DNA of 64,000 nucleotides from the NCBI GenBank assembly GCA_015056575.1, contig SVGA01000016.1, forward strand, positions 20,073 to 84,072, read 5' to 3'. The notes under the pieces were generated by a model, which did no database searches, was not told the origin of the DNA, and saw nothing but the letters and a program-made list of their open reading frames with translations. This document shows positions 53,085 through 62,581 of this stretch, one piece after another. Each line of letters begins with the position of its first letter. Positions within the stretch are counted from its first letter, which is position 1. Made by a program: the position numbers and the translations under genes. This DNA comes from Butyrivibrio sp. (GTDB taxonomy: Bacteria; Bacillota; Clostridia; Lachnospirales; Lachnospiraceae).

Positions 53085-53825
53085 ATGAGCAGAATGTTTC
53101 GATACATTCCAAATGAAGATGTGGTCAAGTCTTTCCTTGAGCTCAAAGACAGCGTGCTTAAGGAGAGGCCTGTGGTCATTGCGCGCCACGGCGACTACTC
53201 CCTGTTCCTTAAAAGAATCTCGGAAAAAGAGCTGGGAATAACCATAGAGAATACCGTAAAGCATAATGTTTGTCAGGACAGGAGCTACAACGTAGAGCAG
53301 ACCCCCAATGAGATCGTTGCAAGGGGAGTCAGACATGCCTGCCAGAAAATGGCTGAGCTGTGCGATGCGGATGTAAACAGAAGGCGCCTCCAGATCTGGA
53401 AGTGGTATATCATGGACTGGCAGCAGACCGTAGGTAAAGATGCCAAGACCCTTATGGAAGAAGAGCTGACCTGGAGCGATGACAATACAAATGTCGAAAA
53501 AGAAGTGATGGATATCGAGGCCTATCTCCACGGGGATTACCTGAATATGGGCCACACGCTGGGGCTTATAGAGAAGTATCTTTCCAAGGACAAGGAGCAT
53601 CTGGAAGCCTTCAGGAGCTTTGCGATCGCGGACATTATGGAGATGACCGGTGAGGATACAAAGGACAGGTCTTTGGCCTTTGCGGAGGAGCAGCGCGCCA
53701 AAGAGGGAATGAAGAAGCACACCTATCAGTTTGTGGTCAGCGTTGAGGCTACAGATAAGGAACATGCAAGACAGGCGCTTTTAAGCTATCTTGCGGGAGA
53801 TGACAGGATCAGTATCCAAAAATAA
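53085..53825 (+). CDS. Hypothetical protein downstream of the cyclic di-GMP genes
   Basis: A 246-residue soluble protein that I do not recognise. It is charged and mostly helical, with no signal or membrane segment, and contains a Trp-rich segment (RRLQIWKWYIMDWQQTVGKD). The C-terminus (HTYQFVVSVEATDKEHARQ) looks like a small alpha/beta element. It starts 12 bases after the degenerate GGDEF-EAL gene with a GGAGG site, so it is probably the third gene of that operon and may be its downstream effector (inference). Confidence 0.75.
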   Translation: MSRMFRYIPNEDVVKSFLELKDSVLKERPVVIARHGDYSLFLKRISEKELGITIENTVKHNVCQDRSYNVEQTPNEIVARGVRHACQKMAELCDADVNRRRLQIWKWYIMDWQQTVGKDAKTLMEEELTWSDDNTNVEKEVMDIEAYLHGDYLNMGHTLGLIEKYLSKDKEHLEAFRSFAIADIMEMTGEDTKDRSLAFAEEQRAKEGMKKHTYQFVVSVEATDKEHARQALLSYLAGDDRISIQK

Positions 53826-53895
53826 AGTTCAAAATATTTATAAATTTCTGAAAGAATATTTCATAGTTTTTTAATGATTTACCATACCAAAGCGG

Positions 53896-53904
53896 TGCTA
53901 TAAT
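53896..53904 (+). promoter_or_regulatory. Extended -10 promoter of the 82-residue protein
   Basis: TGCTATAAT, 42 bases upstream of ATG 53947. No clear -35 is visible. Confidence 0.55.
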
Positions 53905-53946
53905 AATCTCATTATAAAACTTCTTATGAGACGGAGGAATTGCATA

Positions 53947-54195
53947 ATGAGACGTTCCGCTAAGGTTAGACAGGGCATGAGTCAGAGTTGTATCGAGATT
54001 ATGGCTGATGCTATTAAGGCAAAGGAGCAGAACCTGTCATATGGCAAGTTTAAGGCTCTGGATCTTCTGGGAGCAGGAAGCATGCTTGATATGGAGACCG
54101 AGTCAGAGTACGAGGTCCACAGTGCCACACTGGTGCGCAGAAATGTGCAGCATGAGGAGAAGAAAGCAGTAGCTTACGTCAAGATAAGAGCTTAA
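53947..54195 (+). CDS. Small basic protein, 82 residues, unknown
   Basis: I do not recognise this protein. It begins MRRSAKVRQGMSQSCIEIM, is basic at the N-terminus, and carries a middle acidic segment (MLDMETESEYEVH). The start at 53947 has GGAGG about eight bases upstream; earlier in-frame codons belong to the leader. Its own extended -10 promoter and terminator mark it as a separate unit between the cyclic di-GMP operon and the Cof phosphatase gene. Confidence 0.65.
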   Translation: MRRSAKVRQGMSQSCIEIMADAIKAKEQNLSYGKFKALDLLGAGSMLDMETESEYEVHSATLVRRNVQHEEKKAVAYVKIRA

Positions 54196-54235
54196 AGTCT
54201 CTAAGAAACAACTAAATATTGAGGAATGGATGATA

Positions 54236-54269
54236 AGGGGCATGGCTGTTTGGCACATGTCCCTTTTTT
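54236..54269 (+). terminator. Intrinsic terminator
   Basis: A 9-bp stem (AGGGGCATG / CATGTCCCT, one G-T pair) followed by TTTTTT, after the 82-residue gene. Confidence 0.8.
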
Positions 54270-54319
54270 CTGATAGAATAGATTCCTGAGTCGTTGGTTC
54301 AAGAATACAGGAGGCAGAT

Positions 54320-55102
54320 GTGGTTTTATTTTTTGACATAGACGGAACAATCTGGGATTACAAAAACGATATCCCGGACAGCACCATAGAGGGCATAAGA
54401 AGAGCCCGTGCAAAGGGGCATAAGTGTTTTTTGAATTCCGGAAGGGCCAGGGCCTTTATCAACAATGAGAAGCTCCTGGGTATAGGCTTCGACGGCATTG
54501 TATCAGCCTGCGGCACCAGGATCGAGCATGAGGGAAAGGTTATCTACAGCAAGCTGGTGGAGAAAGGTGACGCCGTAAGAACGGTGGAGACAGTAAGAAA
54601 GTACGGATTTAAGCCCATTCTCGAGGGACATACCTACCTGTACATGGAACAGGAGGATTTTCTCGGGGATATGTTTGCAGAGAAGGTCATTCGCGAGATG
54701 GGAGACAAGCTCAGAGGAATAGATGAATGCTGGGGAGAGTGGGAGATGCATAAGCTCTCCTGCGCAACGGAGGTGCCCGAGGAGGACAGATTAAAGTGCT
54801 TTGATGAGCTCTCTGACATCTACGACCTTATGATCCACGATACCAGAGTAGTGGAAATGGTACCCAAGGGCTTCAACAAGGGCACGGGAATAGAGAAGGT
54901 CTGCGAGCTCCTTGGGGAGGATGTTAAGAACACCTTCGCCTTCGGTGACAGCATCAATGACAAGGAGATGCTCCTTACCGCGGGAGTCGGCGTGGCCATG
55001 GGCAACAGCCGGGGAAATACAAGGGATTTTGCGGATTACGTCACCGACGATCTGTATAATGACGGCATCTTCAAAGCACTTAACCATTTCGGATTAATCT
55101 AG
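54320..55102 (+). CDS. Cof-type HAD phosphatase
   Basis: A 260-residue HAD hydrolase of the Cof/IIB group. Motif I is LFFDIDGT (nucleophile Asp6), motif II is FLNSGRARA, the C-terminal Lys is in PKGFNKGTGIEKV, and motif IV FAFGDSINDKEML is intact. Family members dephosphorylate sugar phosphates or flavin precursors; the substrate is unknown. It starts with GTG 54320, five bases after AGGAGG (54309-54314); the adjacent ATG at 54318 is in another frame and is not the start. The GH3 gene follows after about 50 bases. Confidence 0.9.
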   Translation: MVLFFDIDGTIWDYKNDIPDSTIEGIRRARAKGHKCFLNSGRARAFINNEKLLGIGFDGIVSACGTRIEHEGKVIYSKLVEKGDAVRTVETVRKYGFKPILEGHTYLYMEQEDFLGDMFAEKVIREMGDKLRGIDECWGEWEMHKLSCATEVPEEDRLKCFDELSDIYDLMIHDTRVVEMVPKGFNKGTGIEKVCELLGEDVKNTFAFGDSINDKEMLLTAGVGVAMGNSRGNTRDFADYVTDDLYNDGIFKALNHFGLI

Positions 55103-55150
55103 TAAAATAGATATGTAGCGGCTTTTCATTACAAGACAGGAGAATTCAAT

Positions 55151-57412
55151 ATGGATGTTAAGGAACTGATTTCGAAAATGACCCTTCAGGAGAAGGCGTC
55201 TTTGTTGTCCGGAGCAGACTTCTGGCACACCAAAGCTGTGGAGAGGCTTGGCCTTAGGGCTTTTATGATGTGCGACGGTCCCAACGGACTTCGTAAGCAG
55301 GAGGGGGTTACCGATCACCTGGGCCTGAACGAGAGCATCAGGACCGTATGCTATCCCACGGCCAGCTCCGTTGCATCAAGCTTTGATACGGATATGGCAA
55401 AAGAGCTGGGAGAAAGACTGGGAGACGAATGTGTCCGGGAGGATGTGGCAATGCTCCTCGGTCCCGGGATTAACATGAAGAGAAGCCCCGTCTGCGGAAG
55501 AAACTTTGAATATTACTCGGAGGATCCTTATCTTGCGGGCAAGATCGCTGCTTCTTACATAAAGGGCCTGCAGTCCAAAGGTGTATGCGCCTGCCCCAAA
55601 CACTATGCGGCCAACAACCAGGAATACAGAAGGATGAGCGGAAGCTCTCAGGTGGATGAGAGAACCCTTCATGAGATTTATCTCAAGGCTTTTGAGATAG
55701 CAGTGAAGGAGGCACGTCCAAAGTCCATCATGTGCTCCTACAATCAGCTTAACGGAACATATCTTTCAGAGAATAAATATATGCTTACAGACGTCCTCAG
55801 GGATAAGTGGGGCTTCGATGGCTTCGTTGTCACTGACTGGGGCGCAGTAAAAGGCCCGGTTAAGGGCGTAGAGGCGGGCTTAAGCCTTGCAATGCCCGGC
55901 GGAAACGATGACCATGAGAAGACCATCATTGCTGCGGTGGAAGACGGAAGCCTTGAAGAGGCTAAGGTAGACCGCATGTTAGAGTACCTTCTTGAATCAC
56001 TTCTGTGGTCGGAGGAGGCCAGGACCAAAGATGCTAAGCCCTCCGATGATGCCACAAGAAAGGCGGACTACGAGTTTGCAAGAAAACTCTCGGAGGAGAG
56101 TGCCGTACTATTAAAGAACGAGCACAGGGCGTTGCCCATAAGAAAGGATGCAAAGGTCCTGTTTGTCGGCGAGTTTGCCAAAGAGCCCAGATACCAGGGC
56201 TCAGGTTCATCACATATCAACAGCGCCTATGTTTCTAACGCCTTCGATGCAGCTTCGGGAAAAGATGTATCTTTTGCCCGGGGGTATGATACAAAGGATC
56301 CCGGTGCAGGCATAAGGCTTCGAGAGGAAGCGGTAGAGGCTGCCGCAGGCTGCGACGAGATCGTTATCTTTGCGGGACTTCCCGCATCCTACGAATCCGA
56401 GGGCTTTGACAGGAAGGACATCAATCTTCCTCCCGAGCAGGACAAGCTTATAATGGAGCTTTCCAGGCTTGGCAAGAAGACGGTGGTAGTGATGCACAAC
56501 GGCGCGCCGGTGGCCATGCCCTGGATTGACATGGTGGACGCTGTCCTTGATGTGCAGCTTGGAGGCGATGGCGTGGGAGAGGCCACGGTAAGGCTGCTCT
56601 ACGGCGAGGTCAACCCCTCAGGCAAGCTGGCGGAGACTTATCCCATAAAGCTTTCCGATAACCCCAGCTACCTGAACTTCCCCGGAGATAAGGGGAATCC
56701 CGTTTACGCGGAGGGAATCTACATCGGCTACAGGTACTATGAGAAGAAGCACATGCCGGTTCTTTTCCCCTTCGGACATGGACTCAGCTACACGGAGTTT
56801 GAATATTCCAATCTTAAGATCAGTGCGGACAGTATCACCGACAAGGATACGCTTAAGGTCAGCGTTGACATATGGAATGTCGGCCGCTTCCCCGGAAAAG
56901 AGGTGGTGCAGCTGTATGTAAGCTGTGACAACGGCAAGGCATCAAGGCCCCTCAAGGAGCTTAAGGGCTTTAAGAAAGTGGAGCTTAAGCCCGGGGAAAC
57001 CAAGACCGTGACCTTCACTCTTGATGCAGATTCTTTTGCCTGCTACAACACTGACATCCACGACTTCTATGTGGAGAGCGGAGAGTACACCGTTATGGTG
57101 GGATCTTCCTCATCGGATATCAGACAGGCCGGGACGATCGCGGTTGAGGGAACGGTAAAGCTTCCTCTTAATCTGACACCTTATACACCTGTCGGAGAAA
57201 TACTGGAAAATGAGACCGGGGCTAAGATACTGGGACCTTATTTGCAGGCAATGGGCAATGCAGATGCTGCCGGATCAGGTGCTGCTCTCGGCGAGGGCAC
57301 AGATGAGATGATGAAGACGATGCTCCTTGAAATGCCCATAACCGCACTGGTTGGCTTTGGAGTTATCGATTCACAGAAACTTGAAGAGATTATGAACCAG
57401 CTTAACGGCTGA
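55151..57412 (+). CDS. GH3 beta-glucosidase
   Basis: A 753-residue enzyme without a signal peptide, probably intracellular. It removes beta-linked glucose (or xylose) from oligosaccharides. The nucleophile is Asp229 in VVTDWGAV; other family motifs are ALLGPGINMKRSPVCGRNFE, CPKHYAANNQEYRR and GLSYTEFEYSN, with a C-terminal Fn3-like domain (about 590-660). A ~60-residue Ala/Gly-rich tail after the Fn3-like domain is less usual. CAGGAG precedes the ATG. The order of domains (barrel first) and length match clostridial GH3 enzymes. Exact substrate unproven. Confidence 0.95.
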   Translation: MDVKELISKMTLQEKASLLSGADFWHTKAVERLGLRAFMMCDGPNGLRKQEGVTDHLGLNESIRTVCYPTASSVASSFDTDMAKELGERLGDECVREDVAMLLGPGINMKRSPVCGRNFEYYSEDPYLAGKIAASYIKGLQSKGVCACPKHYAANNQEYRRMSGSSQVDERTLHEIYLKAFEIAVKEARPKSIMCSYNQLNGTYLSENKYMLTDVLRDKWGFDGFVVTDWGAVKGPVKGVEAGLSLAMPGGNDDHEKTIIAAVEDGSLEEAKVDRMLEYLLESLLWSEEARTKDAKPSDDATRKADYEFARKLSEESAVLLKNEHRALPIRKDAKVLFVGEFAKEPRYQGSGSSHINSAYVSNAFDAASGKDVSFARGYDTKDPGAGIRLREEAVEAAAGCDEIVIFAGLPASYESEGFDRKDINLPPEQDKLIMELSRLGKKTVVVMHNGAPVAMPWIDMVDAVLDVQLGGDGVGEATVRLLYGEVNPSGKLAETYPIKLSDNPSYLNFPGDKGNPVYAEGIYIGYRYYEKKHMPVLFPFGHGLSYTEFEYSNLKISADSITDKDTLKVSVDIWNVGRFPGKEVVQLYVSCDNGKASRPLKELKGFKKVELKPGETKTVTFTLDADSFACYNTDIHDFYVESGEYTVMVGSSSSDIRQAGTIAVEGTVKLPLNLTPYTPVGEILENETGAKILGPYLQAMGNADAAGSGAALGEGTDEMMKTMLLEMPITALVGFGVIDSQKLEEIMNQLNG

Positions 57413-57439
57413 TGGATCATCATGGATTTGGAGGGAGTT

Positions 57440-57991
57440 ATGGCTAAGACCGGAATTTTTCTTGCAGACGGCTTTGAGGAGATCGAGGCACTGACTGTGG
57501 TTGACCTATTAAGAAGAGCGGGGATCGAAATAACCATGTTTTCCATTATGGGAAAAAAGACTGTTACGGGATCCCACGGCATTGAGGTTTCGGCAGATGC
57601 GCTTCTTGAAGAATGCGATTTTGACGGGCTCGATATGGTGATACTTCCCGGTGGACAGCCCGGCACCACGAACCTTTATAACTGCGAACCTCTTACAGAG
57701 GCTGTAAAGGCCTTTAACGGGGCAGGAAAAGAACTTGCGGCTATTTGTGCGGCACCTACCGTGTATGGCCGATTAGGGCTTTTAAAGGGCAAAAAAGCCT
57801 GTTGCTATCCGGGATGTGAGGGCGACCTTACAGGGGCTGATGTTCAGACCACTGAAGTTACGGTGTGTGACAACTTCATCACCAGCCGGGGAATGGGAAC
57901 GGCGATACCCTTCGGACTTGCAATCATAGAGCATTTTCAGGGAAAAGAAGCGGCAGAGGAAATGGGCCGCAAGATAGTATACAGACAGTAA
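57440..57991 (+). CDS. DJ-1/PfpI family protein
   Basis: A 183-residue DJ-1-type protein. The nucleophile is Cys103 in LAAICAAPTVYG (the nucleophile elbow), and the conserved Glu is in GFEEIEALT. The family includes glyoxalase III-like and stress-related enzymes. ATG 57440 is chosen because GGAGGG lies just upstream; ATG 57422 would place the ribosome site within the coding region. It lies 27 bases after the GH3 gene and may be co-transcribed. Confidence 0.92.
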   Translation: MAKTGIFLADGFEEIEALTVVDLLRRAGIEITMFSIMGKKTVTGSHGIEVSADALLEECDFDGLDMVILPGGQPGTTNLYNCEPLTEAVKAFNGAGKELAAICAAPTVYGRLGLLKGKKACCYPGCEGDLTGADVQTTEVTVCDNFITSRGMGTAIPFGLAIIEHFQGKEAAEEMGRKIVYRQ

Positions 57992-58015
57992 GGTGATGGC
58001 TCTTTTGACCAAAGT

Positions 58016-58054
58016 AAAAAGCTGCGGACCTCTTTGAGGGTTCGCAGCTTTTTT
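58016..58054. terminator. Bidirectional terminator
   Basis: AAAAAGCTGCG pairs with CGCAGCTTTTT, with an inner ACCTC/GAGGGT stem and T-runs on both strands, between the convergent DJ-1 and chemoreceptor genes. Confidence 0.88.
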
Positions 58055-58070
58055 ATGATAAAGGCGTTTG

Positions 58071-60095
58071 TTATGACTTGAAGAATTCCATTTCCCGATT
58101 GAGCTTTTCTGCGATCTCTTTGAGACTGTGGGCGGATCCCGCAAGGGTAGTAACAGTTGCGGAGAGTTCCTGCATGGAAGCCCCGGTTTCCTCTGAAGAT
58201 GCGGCATTTTCTTCGGAAATTGCCGACAGAGCGCTCATGGTGTCTACAACGGCATTCTTGGAGGATTCGCAGGTGTCGGCGCCCTCGGAGATGAGCTGTA
58301 CGCCGCCTACTGTGCTGCTGATATCACCCAGCATTCCGTTTACGGCACTTAAGGTCTCGCCAAGAGCTATCTGCTGATCCTGGTTGCCCTGCTTTACATC
58401 TTCTGCGGCCTGAACTGCGGCTTTGGATTCTTCCAGAAGGATATCCATTTCTTTTCTGATGTCGTCTGCCATTGTCTTGGAGTCGTCTGCAAGCTTGCCT
58501 ATTTCTTCGGCAACGACCGCGAAGCCTTTTCCTGCCTCGCCTGCTCTTGCGGCCTCGATGGATGCATTAAGTGAAAGCAGGTTGGTCTGTGTCGCGATGG
58601 ATGAGATTCCTTCCACCTTGTCGTTGATGGTTGTAACGGCTGCCTGGGTAGCTGCAATGGTCCTTGAGATCTCGTCTATCTTGGCGGTCATCTCTGAGGA
58701 TGAATCCTGAAGTGATGCCAGTGAATTGCTTGATACCTCCGATGCTTCCTTCATCTTGGCTGCAAGATCCGAAAGGTTTCCGGTAGAGGATTGAACTTCG
58801 CCTACAGCATCGCCGATCCTTCCCACATTCTCGGATGCGGACTGGATCTCGTCTGCCTGCTGGGTGGCACCGGATGCGATCTCCTGCACGGCATTGGATA
58901 CGTCCTCCGCAGTCTGGGAGATCTGGTTTGCCATGTCGGAGAGTTCCTCGGAGGATTCTCCCACGCCGGCAGCGGAGGTTTTGATGTTGGATACGATGGA
59001 TCCCAGCTTGTCAAGCACGGCATTTGTGTTACCAACCATCTCTCCGAATTCATCTTTTCGGTCCTTAAATCGGTCGATCTTATGGAAACGGCCGTCCGCC
59101 AGGCTGGAAAGAGCTTCACTGACGGATTTGATGGGATCGGTGAAGGCTTTGCCCATAAAGAATGATAAGGCGGCAGCTATAACGGTCATGACGATACCGA
59201 TGGCAATGATGATATTTGCTGCTTTTCTGGCTGAACCAAGTACCTTAACCGAGTTTGTGGCACAGCAGACGGTAAACTGGGTATTGGGCTCTTTTACATA
59301 GGCAACATATGCGTGATAGCCTTTTCCCGTGTCAACAAAATAGAAGCCCTCCTGCTTTCCGGAGGTCATGAATTCGGACTTGTCTCTGTATTCCTCTTCG
59401 TGGCCATCGGGACCGATGCTGTACTGGGAGTGGGCTGCAACAAGACCTGTTCGGTCGACTATAAAAGCATCTTCGGACTCGCTTGCAAGAAATTCATGGA
59501 AGTCCTCAAGAGTGTAGTTTCTTTGGATTATGCCGTAGCAGTTGCCTGCTTCGTCCATGACGGGGGCAGCAAAGGTAAGCTGTCTTATGCCTGTTGATGC
59601 ACTGGTGATAACGTCGGATACATAGGGATGTCCCTGCATGGCCTGTTTGAAGTAATCTCTTTCGTGAACGTCCACGAGCTTGCCGCCGTCGGTACGGAAC
59701 AGCTGGATTCCGTCAGCACCGGTGAGTGTGGTGGAATTTCCGTCGTTAAGAACTTCATCTACGCCCCTTAAGGTTGTCATGATGACATCATCGCCGATGC
59801 CGGCTTCAGGGGCAGTGATATAAGCAATGATAGTGGGATTCTTACCTGCCTGAGAGATCATGCTTAAGTTTTTTTCAATCGTTGACTGGAAGGATGCTTC
59901 AAGATACCATGCCTCCCATTCCAGGGAATCCTGGGCATCTACCATGGCTTTGTCGGTGGAAGTCTTGTAACTGACAATAATCGAGATAAGAAGCGGAACC
60001 ACGGCCACAGCCATCATGATTGCTATTAATCGTGTCTTGATACTGTTTGTGAAACTGATGCTATTATTGCTTTGATTTTTGGGTTTCTTAACCAT
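58071..60095 (-). CDS. Methyl-accepting chemotaxis protein with extracellular dCache-type sensor
   Basis: A 674-residue chemoreceptor. It has two transmembrane helices (about 20-42 and 290-312) around a dCache-like ligand domain ([32 protein letters not shown]), a HAMP linker, and a cytoplasmic signalling domain with the conserved hairpin [20 protein letters not shown]. Family members detect amino acids, organic acids or sugars and control CheA. No pentapeptide tail is evident. It is a stand-alone gene with a hairpin in its leader (60120-60147). No flagellar or che genes are in this window. Confidence 0.94.
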   Translation of the reverse strand: MVKKPKNQSNNSISFTNSIKTRLIAIMMAVAVVPLLISIIVSYKTSTDKAMVDAQDSLEWEAWYLEASFQSTIEKNLSMISQAGKNPTIIAYITAPEAGIGDDVIMTTLRGVDEVLNDGNSTTLTGADGIQLFRTDGGKLVDVHERDYFKQAMQGHPYVSDVITSASTGIRQLTFAAPVMDEAGNCYGIIQRNYTLEDFHEFLASESEDAFIVDRTGLVAAHSQYSIGPDGHEEEYRDKSEFMTSGKQEGFYFVDTGKGYHAYVAYVKEPNTQFTVCCATNSVKVLGSARKAANIIIAIGIVMTVIAAALSFFMGKAFTDPIKSVSEALSSLADGRFHKIDRFKDRKDEFGEMVGNTNAVLDKLGSIVSNIKTSAAGVGESSEELSDMANQISQTAEDVSNAVQEIASGATQQADEIQSASENVGRIGDAVGEVQSSTGNLSDLAAKMKEASEVSSNSLASLQDSSSEMTAKIDEISRTIAATQAAVTTINDKVEGISSIATQTNLLSLNASIEAARAGEAGKGFAVVAEEIGKLADDSKTMADDIRKEMDILLEESKAAVQAAEDVKQGNQDQQIALGETLSAVNGMLGDISSTVGGVQLISEGADTCESSKNAVVDTMSALSAISEENAASSEETGASMQELSATVTTLAGSAHSLKEIAEKLNREMEFFKS

Positions 60096-60119
60096 AACAC
60101 GCCTCCATTCAAATAATGA

Positions 60120-60147
60120 TAGGCACTTTTTCGATATAAAGTGCCTA
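60120..60147 (-). promoter_or_regulatory. Perfect 10-bp inverted repeat in the chemoreceptor leader
   Basis: TAGGCACTTT (60120-60129) and AAAGTGCCTA (60138-60147) with an 8-base centre, 25 bases upstream of the chemoreceptor start. It could be an operator or a leader hairpin. The rest of the 297-base gap to tig is AT-rich and holds only the tig promoter. Confidence 0.6.
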
Positions 60148-60326
60148 ATTAAAATTATACAACCGCTTATGAAAAAGAGATTAAAATAATGCGTAATATA
60201 ATAAATATTTAATACTTAATGTGATTAACCGTTTAAGTGAACGGAGAGTAATTATTTAATCGGAGTTGTTCACGCGGCTTCAATAACCCATTACCGTAAA
60301 AAAATATGGAAATGTATATTTAGTTG

Positions 60327-60335
60327 TGATATAAT
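60327..60335 (+). promoter_or_regulatory. Extended -10 promoter of tig
   Basis: TGATATAAT, 58 bases upstream of ATG 60393; the -35 region is weak. Confidence 0.65.
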
Positions 60336-60392
60336 CTTTAAGCGACTGTGCCCGGATGTGGGCGGTTGATTTTGATTTAAAGGAGAATAGAA

Positions 60393-61847
60393 ATGAGCGT
60401 AACAGTTGAGAAGCTTGATAACAACATGGCCAAGCTCAAGATCACAGCATCCGCTGAGCAGCTTGAGAAGGCTATTGAGAAGGCTTACCAGAAGAATAAA
60501 GGTAAGATTCAGATTCACGGATTCCGTAAGGGCAAGGCTCCCCGTAGCTTTATCGAGAAGATGTACGGCAAGGAGATCTTCTATGAGGATGCAGCCAACG
60601 AGCTGATCGAACAGGAGTATCCCAAGGCTGTTGAAGAGTGCGGCGAGGATGTGGTTTCTTCACCTAAGATTGATGTTGAGCAGCTTGAGGCAGGCAAGGA
60701 TTTCATCTTCACTGCAGAAGTTGCACTTAAGCCTCCCGTTAAGCTTGGCAAATATAAGGGCATCGAAGTTGAGAAGATCGACGTGGAAGTTACCGATGAA
60801 GACGTTGATGCCGAGATTGAGAAGCAGAGAAATTCCAACGCAAGAACAGTTGATGTTACAGACAGACCCGTACAGAACGGCGACGTAGTAAATCTTGATT
60901 TCGAGGGATTTGTTGACGGCGTAGCATTCCAGGGCGGCAAGGGAGAAGATTATCCCCTTACAATCGGTTCAGGATCATTCATTCCAGGATTTGAGGAGCA
61001 GCTCATCGGATTTGAGATCGGTCAGGAAGGCGATGTTAATGTAACATTCCCTGAGGAGTATCAGGCAGAGGAGCTTGCCGGTAAGGCAGCAACCTTCAAG
61101 TGCAAGGTTAACTCCATCAGAGCCAAGGAGCTTCCTGAGCTCAATGATGAGTTCGCAAGCGATGTTTCCGAGTTCGAGACTCTTGCTGAGTTCAAAGAGG
61201 ATGTTAAGAAGAAACTCCAGACCAAGAAGGAAGCTGATGCCAAGGCTCAGAAAGAGGACGCTGTTGTAAGAGCTGCCATCGAGGATGCCGATATGGATCT
61301 TCCTGAGGCTATGATCGAGACACAGCAGAGACAGATCTTCAATGAGTTTGCACAGAGACTTCAGATGCAGGGCATGAACATGGATCAGTATCTTCAGTAT
61401 ACAGGCAACACTGTAGACAAGATGCTTGAGCAGGTTAAGCCTCAGGCTATCGAGAGAATCAAGTCAAGACTTGTTCTTGAGGCCGTTGCGGCAGCTGAGA
61501 AGATCGAGGTTTCCGATGCTGATGTTGATGCTGAGATCGAGAGCATGGCTCACCAGTACAGAATGGAAGTTGAGAAACTCAAAGAGATGATGTCCGATGC
61601 TGAGAAGAAGCAGCTCAAGGAGGACCTTGCAGTTCAGAAGGCAGCAGATTTCCTTGTAGAGAATGCCAAGGAGACAGGCACCAAGAAGACAGCCAAGAAG
61701 GCTACCAAGAAGGCTGAGGCTGCCGAAGGAGAGGAGAAGCCCAAGAAGACAACTGCCAGAAAGACCACCAAGAAGGCTGAGGCAGAGACTGAGGGTGAAG
61801 AGAAGCCCAAGAGAGCTACAAGAAAGAAAAAGACTGACGAAGAGTAA
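60393..61847 (+). CDS. tig: Trigger factor with long Lys-rich C-terminal extension
   Basis: A 484-residue ribosome-bound chaperone and prolyl isomerase. The N-domain has the ribosome-docking IQIHGFRKGKAPRSFIEKM; the FKBP-type domain (about 160-250) has VVNLDFEGFVDGVAFQGGKG and GSFIPGFEEQLIG; the helical C-domain follows to about residue 425. After that comes a ~55-residue tail alternating KKT/KKA and EGEEKPK motifs (a repeated KKAEA-EGEEKPK unit), which ordinary trigger factors lack. It leads the tig-clpP-clpX cluster. AAAGGAGA precedes the ATG. Confidence 0.96.
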   Translation: MSVTVEKLDNNMAKLKITASAEQLEKAIEKAYQKNKGKIQIHGFRKGKAPRSFIEKMYGKEIFYEDAANELIEQEYPKAVEECGEDVVSSPKIDVEQLEAGKDFIFTAEVALKPPVKLGKYKGIEVEKIDVEVTDEDVDAEIEKQRNSNARTVDVTDRPVQNGDVVNLDFEGFVDGVAFQGGKGEDYPLTIGSGSFIPGFEEQLIGFEIGQEGDVNVTFPEEYQAEELAGKAATFKCKVNSIRAKELPELNDEFASDVSEFETLAEFKEDVKKKLQTKKEADAKAQKEDAVVRAAIEDADMDLPEAMIETQQRQIFNEFAQRLQMQGMNMDQYLQYTGNTVDKMLEQVKPQAIERIKSRLVLEAVAAAEKIEVSDADVDAEIESMAHQYRMEVEKLKEMMSDAEKKQLKEDLAVQKAADFLVENAKETGTKKTAKKATKKAEAAEGEEKPKKTTARKTTKKAEAETEGEEKPKRATRKKKTDEE

Positions 61848-61894
61848 TAATTATTTAATTGTGCAAAAGTCTTTTAAATCAGCATGATTTAGCT

Positions 61895-61900
61895 TATAAT
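61895..61900 (+). promoter_or_regulatory. Possible -10 for clpP, directly before a hairpin
   Basis: TATAAT at 61895-61900 with a poor -35 (61872-61877). It abuts the inverted repeat at 61901-61943. Confidence 0.35.
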
Positions 61901-61943
61901 ATAGTGTGGTTGTGTATGTATATAACGCAACCACACTATTTTT
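61901..61943 (+). terminator. Hairpin between tig and clpP (terminator or attenuator)
   Basis: ATAGTGTGGTTG (61901-61912) pairs perfectly with CAACCACACTAT (61928-61939), followed by TTTTT. It ends tig transcripts or sits in the 5' leader of clpP, 20 bases before its start codon. Confidence 0.8.
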
Positions 61944-61962
61944 ATAAAGGAGTGTAAGCAAG

Positions 61963-62562
61963 ATGAGTTTAATACCTTACGTCATTGAACAGACCAGTCG
62001 CGGTGAGAGATCTTACGATATTTATTCCAGGCTGTTAAAAGAGAGAATAGTATTCCTTGGAGAGGAAGTAAATTCCACCTCAGCAAGTATTGTTGTTGCA
62101 CAGCTTCTTTTCCTGGAGGCAGAGGATCCGAACAAGGACATCCATATGTACATTAACAGCCCCGGAGGAGAGATCACATCCGGTATGGCTATTTATGACA
62201 CCATGAACTATATCAAGTGCGATGTAAGCACAATCTGTATCGGTATGGCAGCCAGCATGGGGGCTTTCCTTCTGGCAGGCGGCGCCAAGGGTAAGAGAAT
62301 GGCTCTTCCCAATGCAGAGATCATGATCCATCAGCCTTTGGGCGGAACACAGGGTCAGGCTACAGAGATCGAGATTGCCGCAAGACACATCATTAAGACC
62401 AAGGAAAAGCTCAACAGAATGCTGGCCGAGAATACAGGCAAGCCCTACGAGCAGGTATGCCTTGATACAGAGCGTGACAACTGGATGAGCGCTCAGGAAG
62501 CCTTGGATTATGGACTTATCGATTCTATCGTTGAGAATCGTCCCAAGAAGGAAGATAAATAA
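61963..62562 (+). CDS. clpP: ATP-dependent Clp protease proteolytic subunit
   Basis: A 199-residue serine peptidase that assembles into a 14-mer chamber. The catalytic triad is Ser98 (MAASMGAF), His123 (MIHQPLGG) and Asp172 (TERDNWMS); the N-terminal axial loop and [14 protein letters not shown] are typical. No propeptide beyond [19 protein letters not shown] is present. AAGGAG precedes the ATG. Partner of ClpX, whose gene starts 19 bases after the stop. Confidence 0.98.
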   Translation: MSLIPYVIEQTSRGERSYDIYSRLLKERIVFLGEEVNSTSASIVVAQLLFLEAEDPNKDIHMYINSPGGEITSGMAIYDTMNYIKCDVSTICIGMAASMGAFLLAGGAKGKRMALPNAEIMIHQPLGGTQGQATEIEIAARHIIKTKEKLNRMLAENTGKPYEQVCLDTERDNWMSAQEALDYGLIDSIVENRPKKEDK

Positions 62563-62581
62563 TCAGTTTTAAGGAGAAAAA

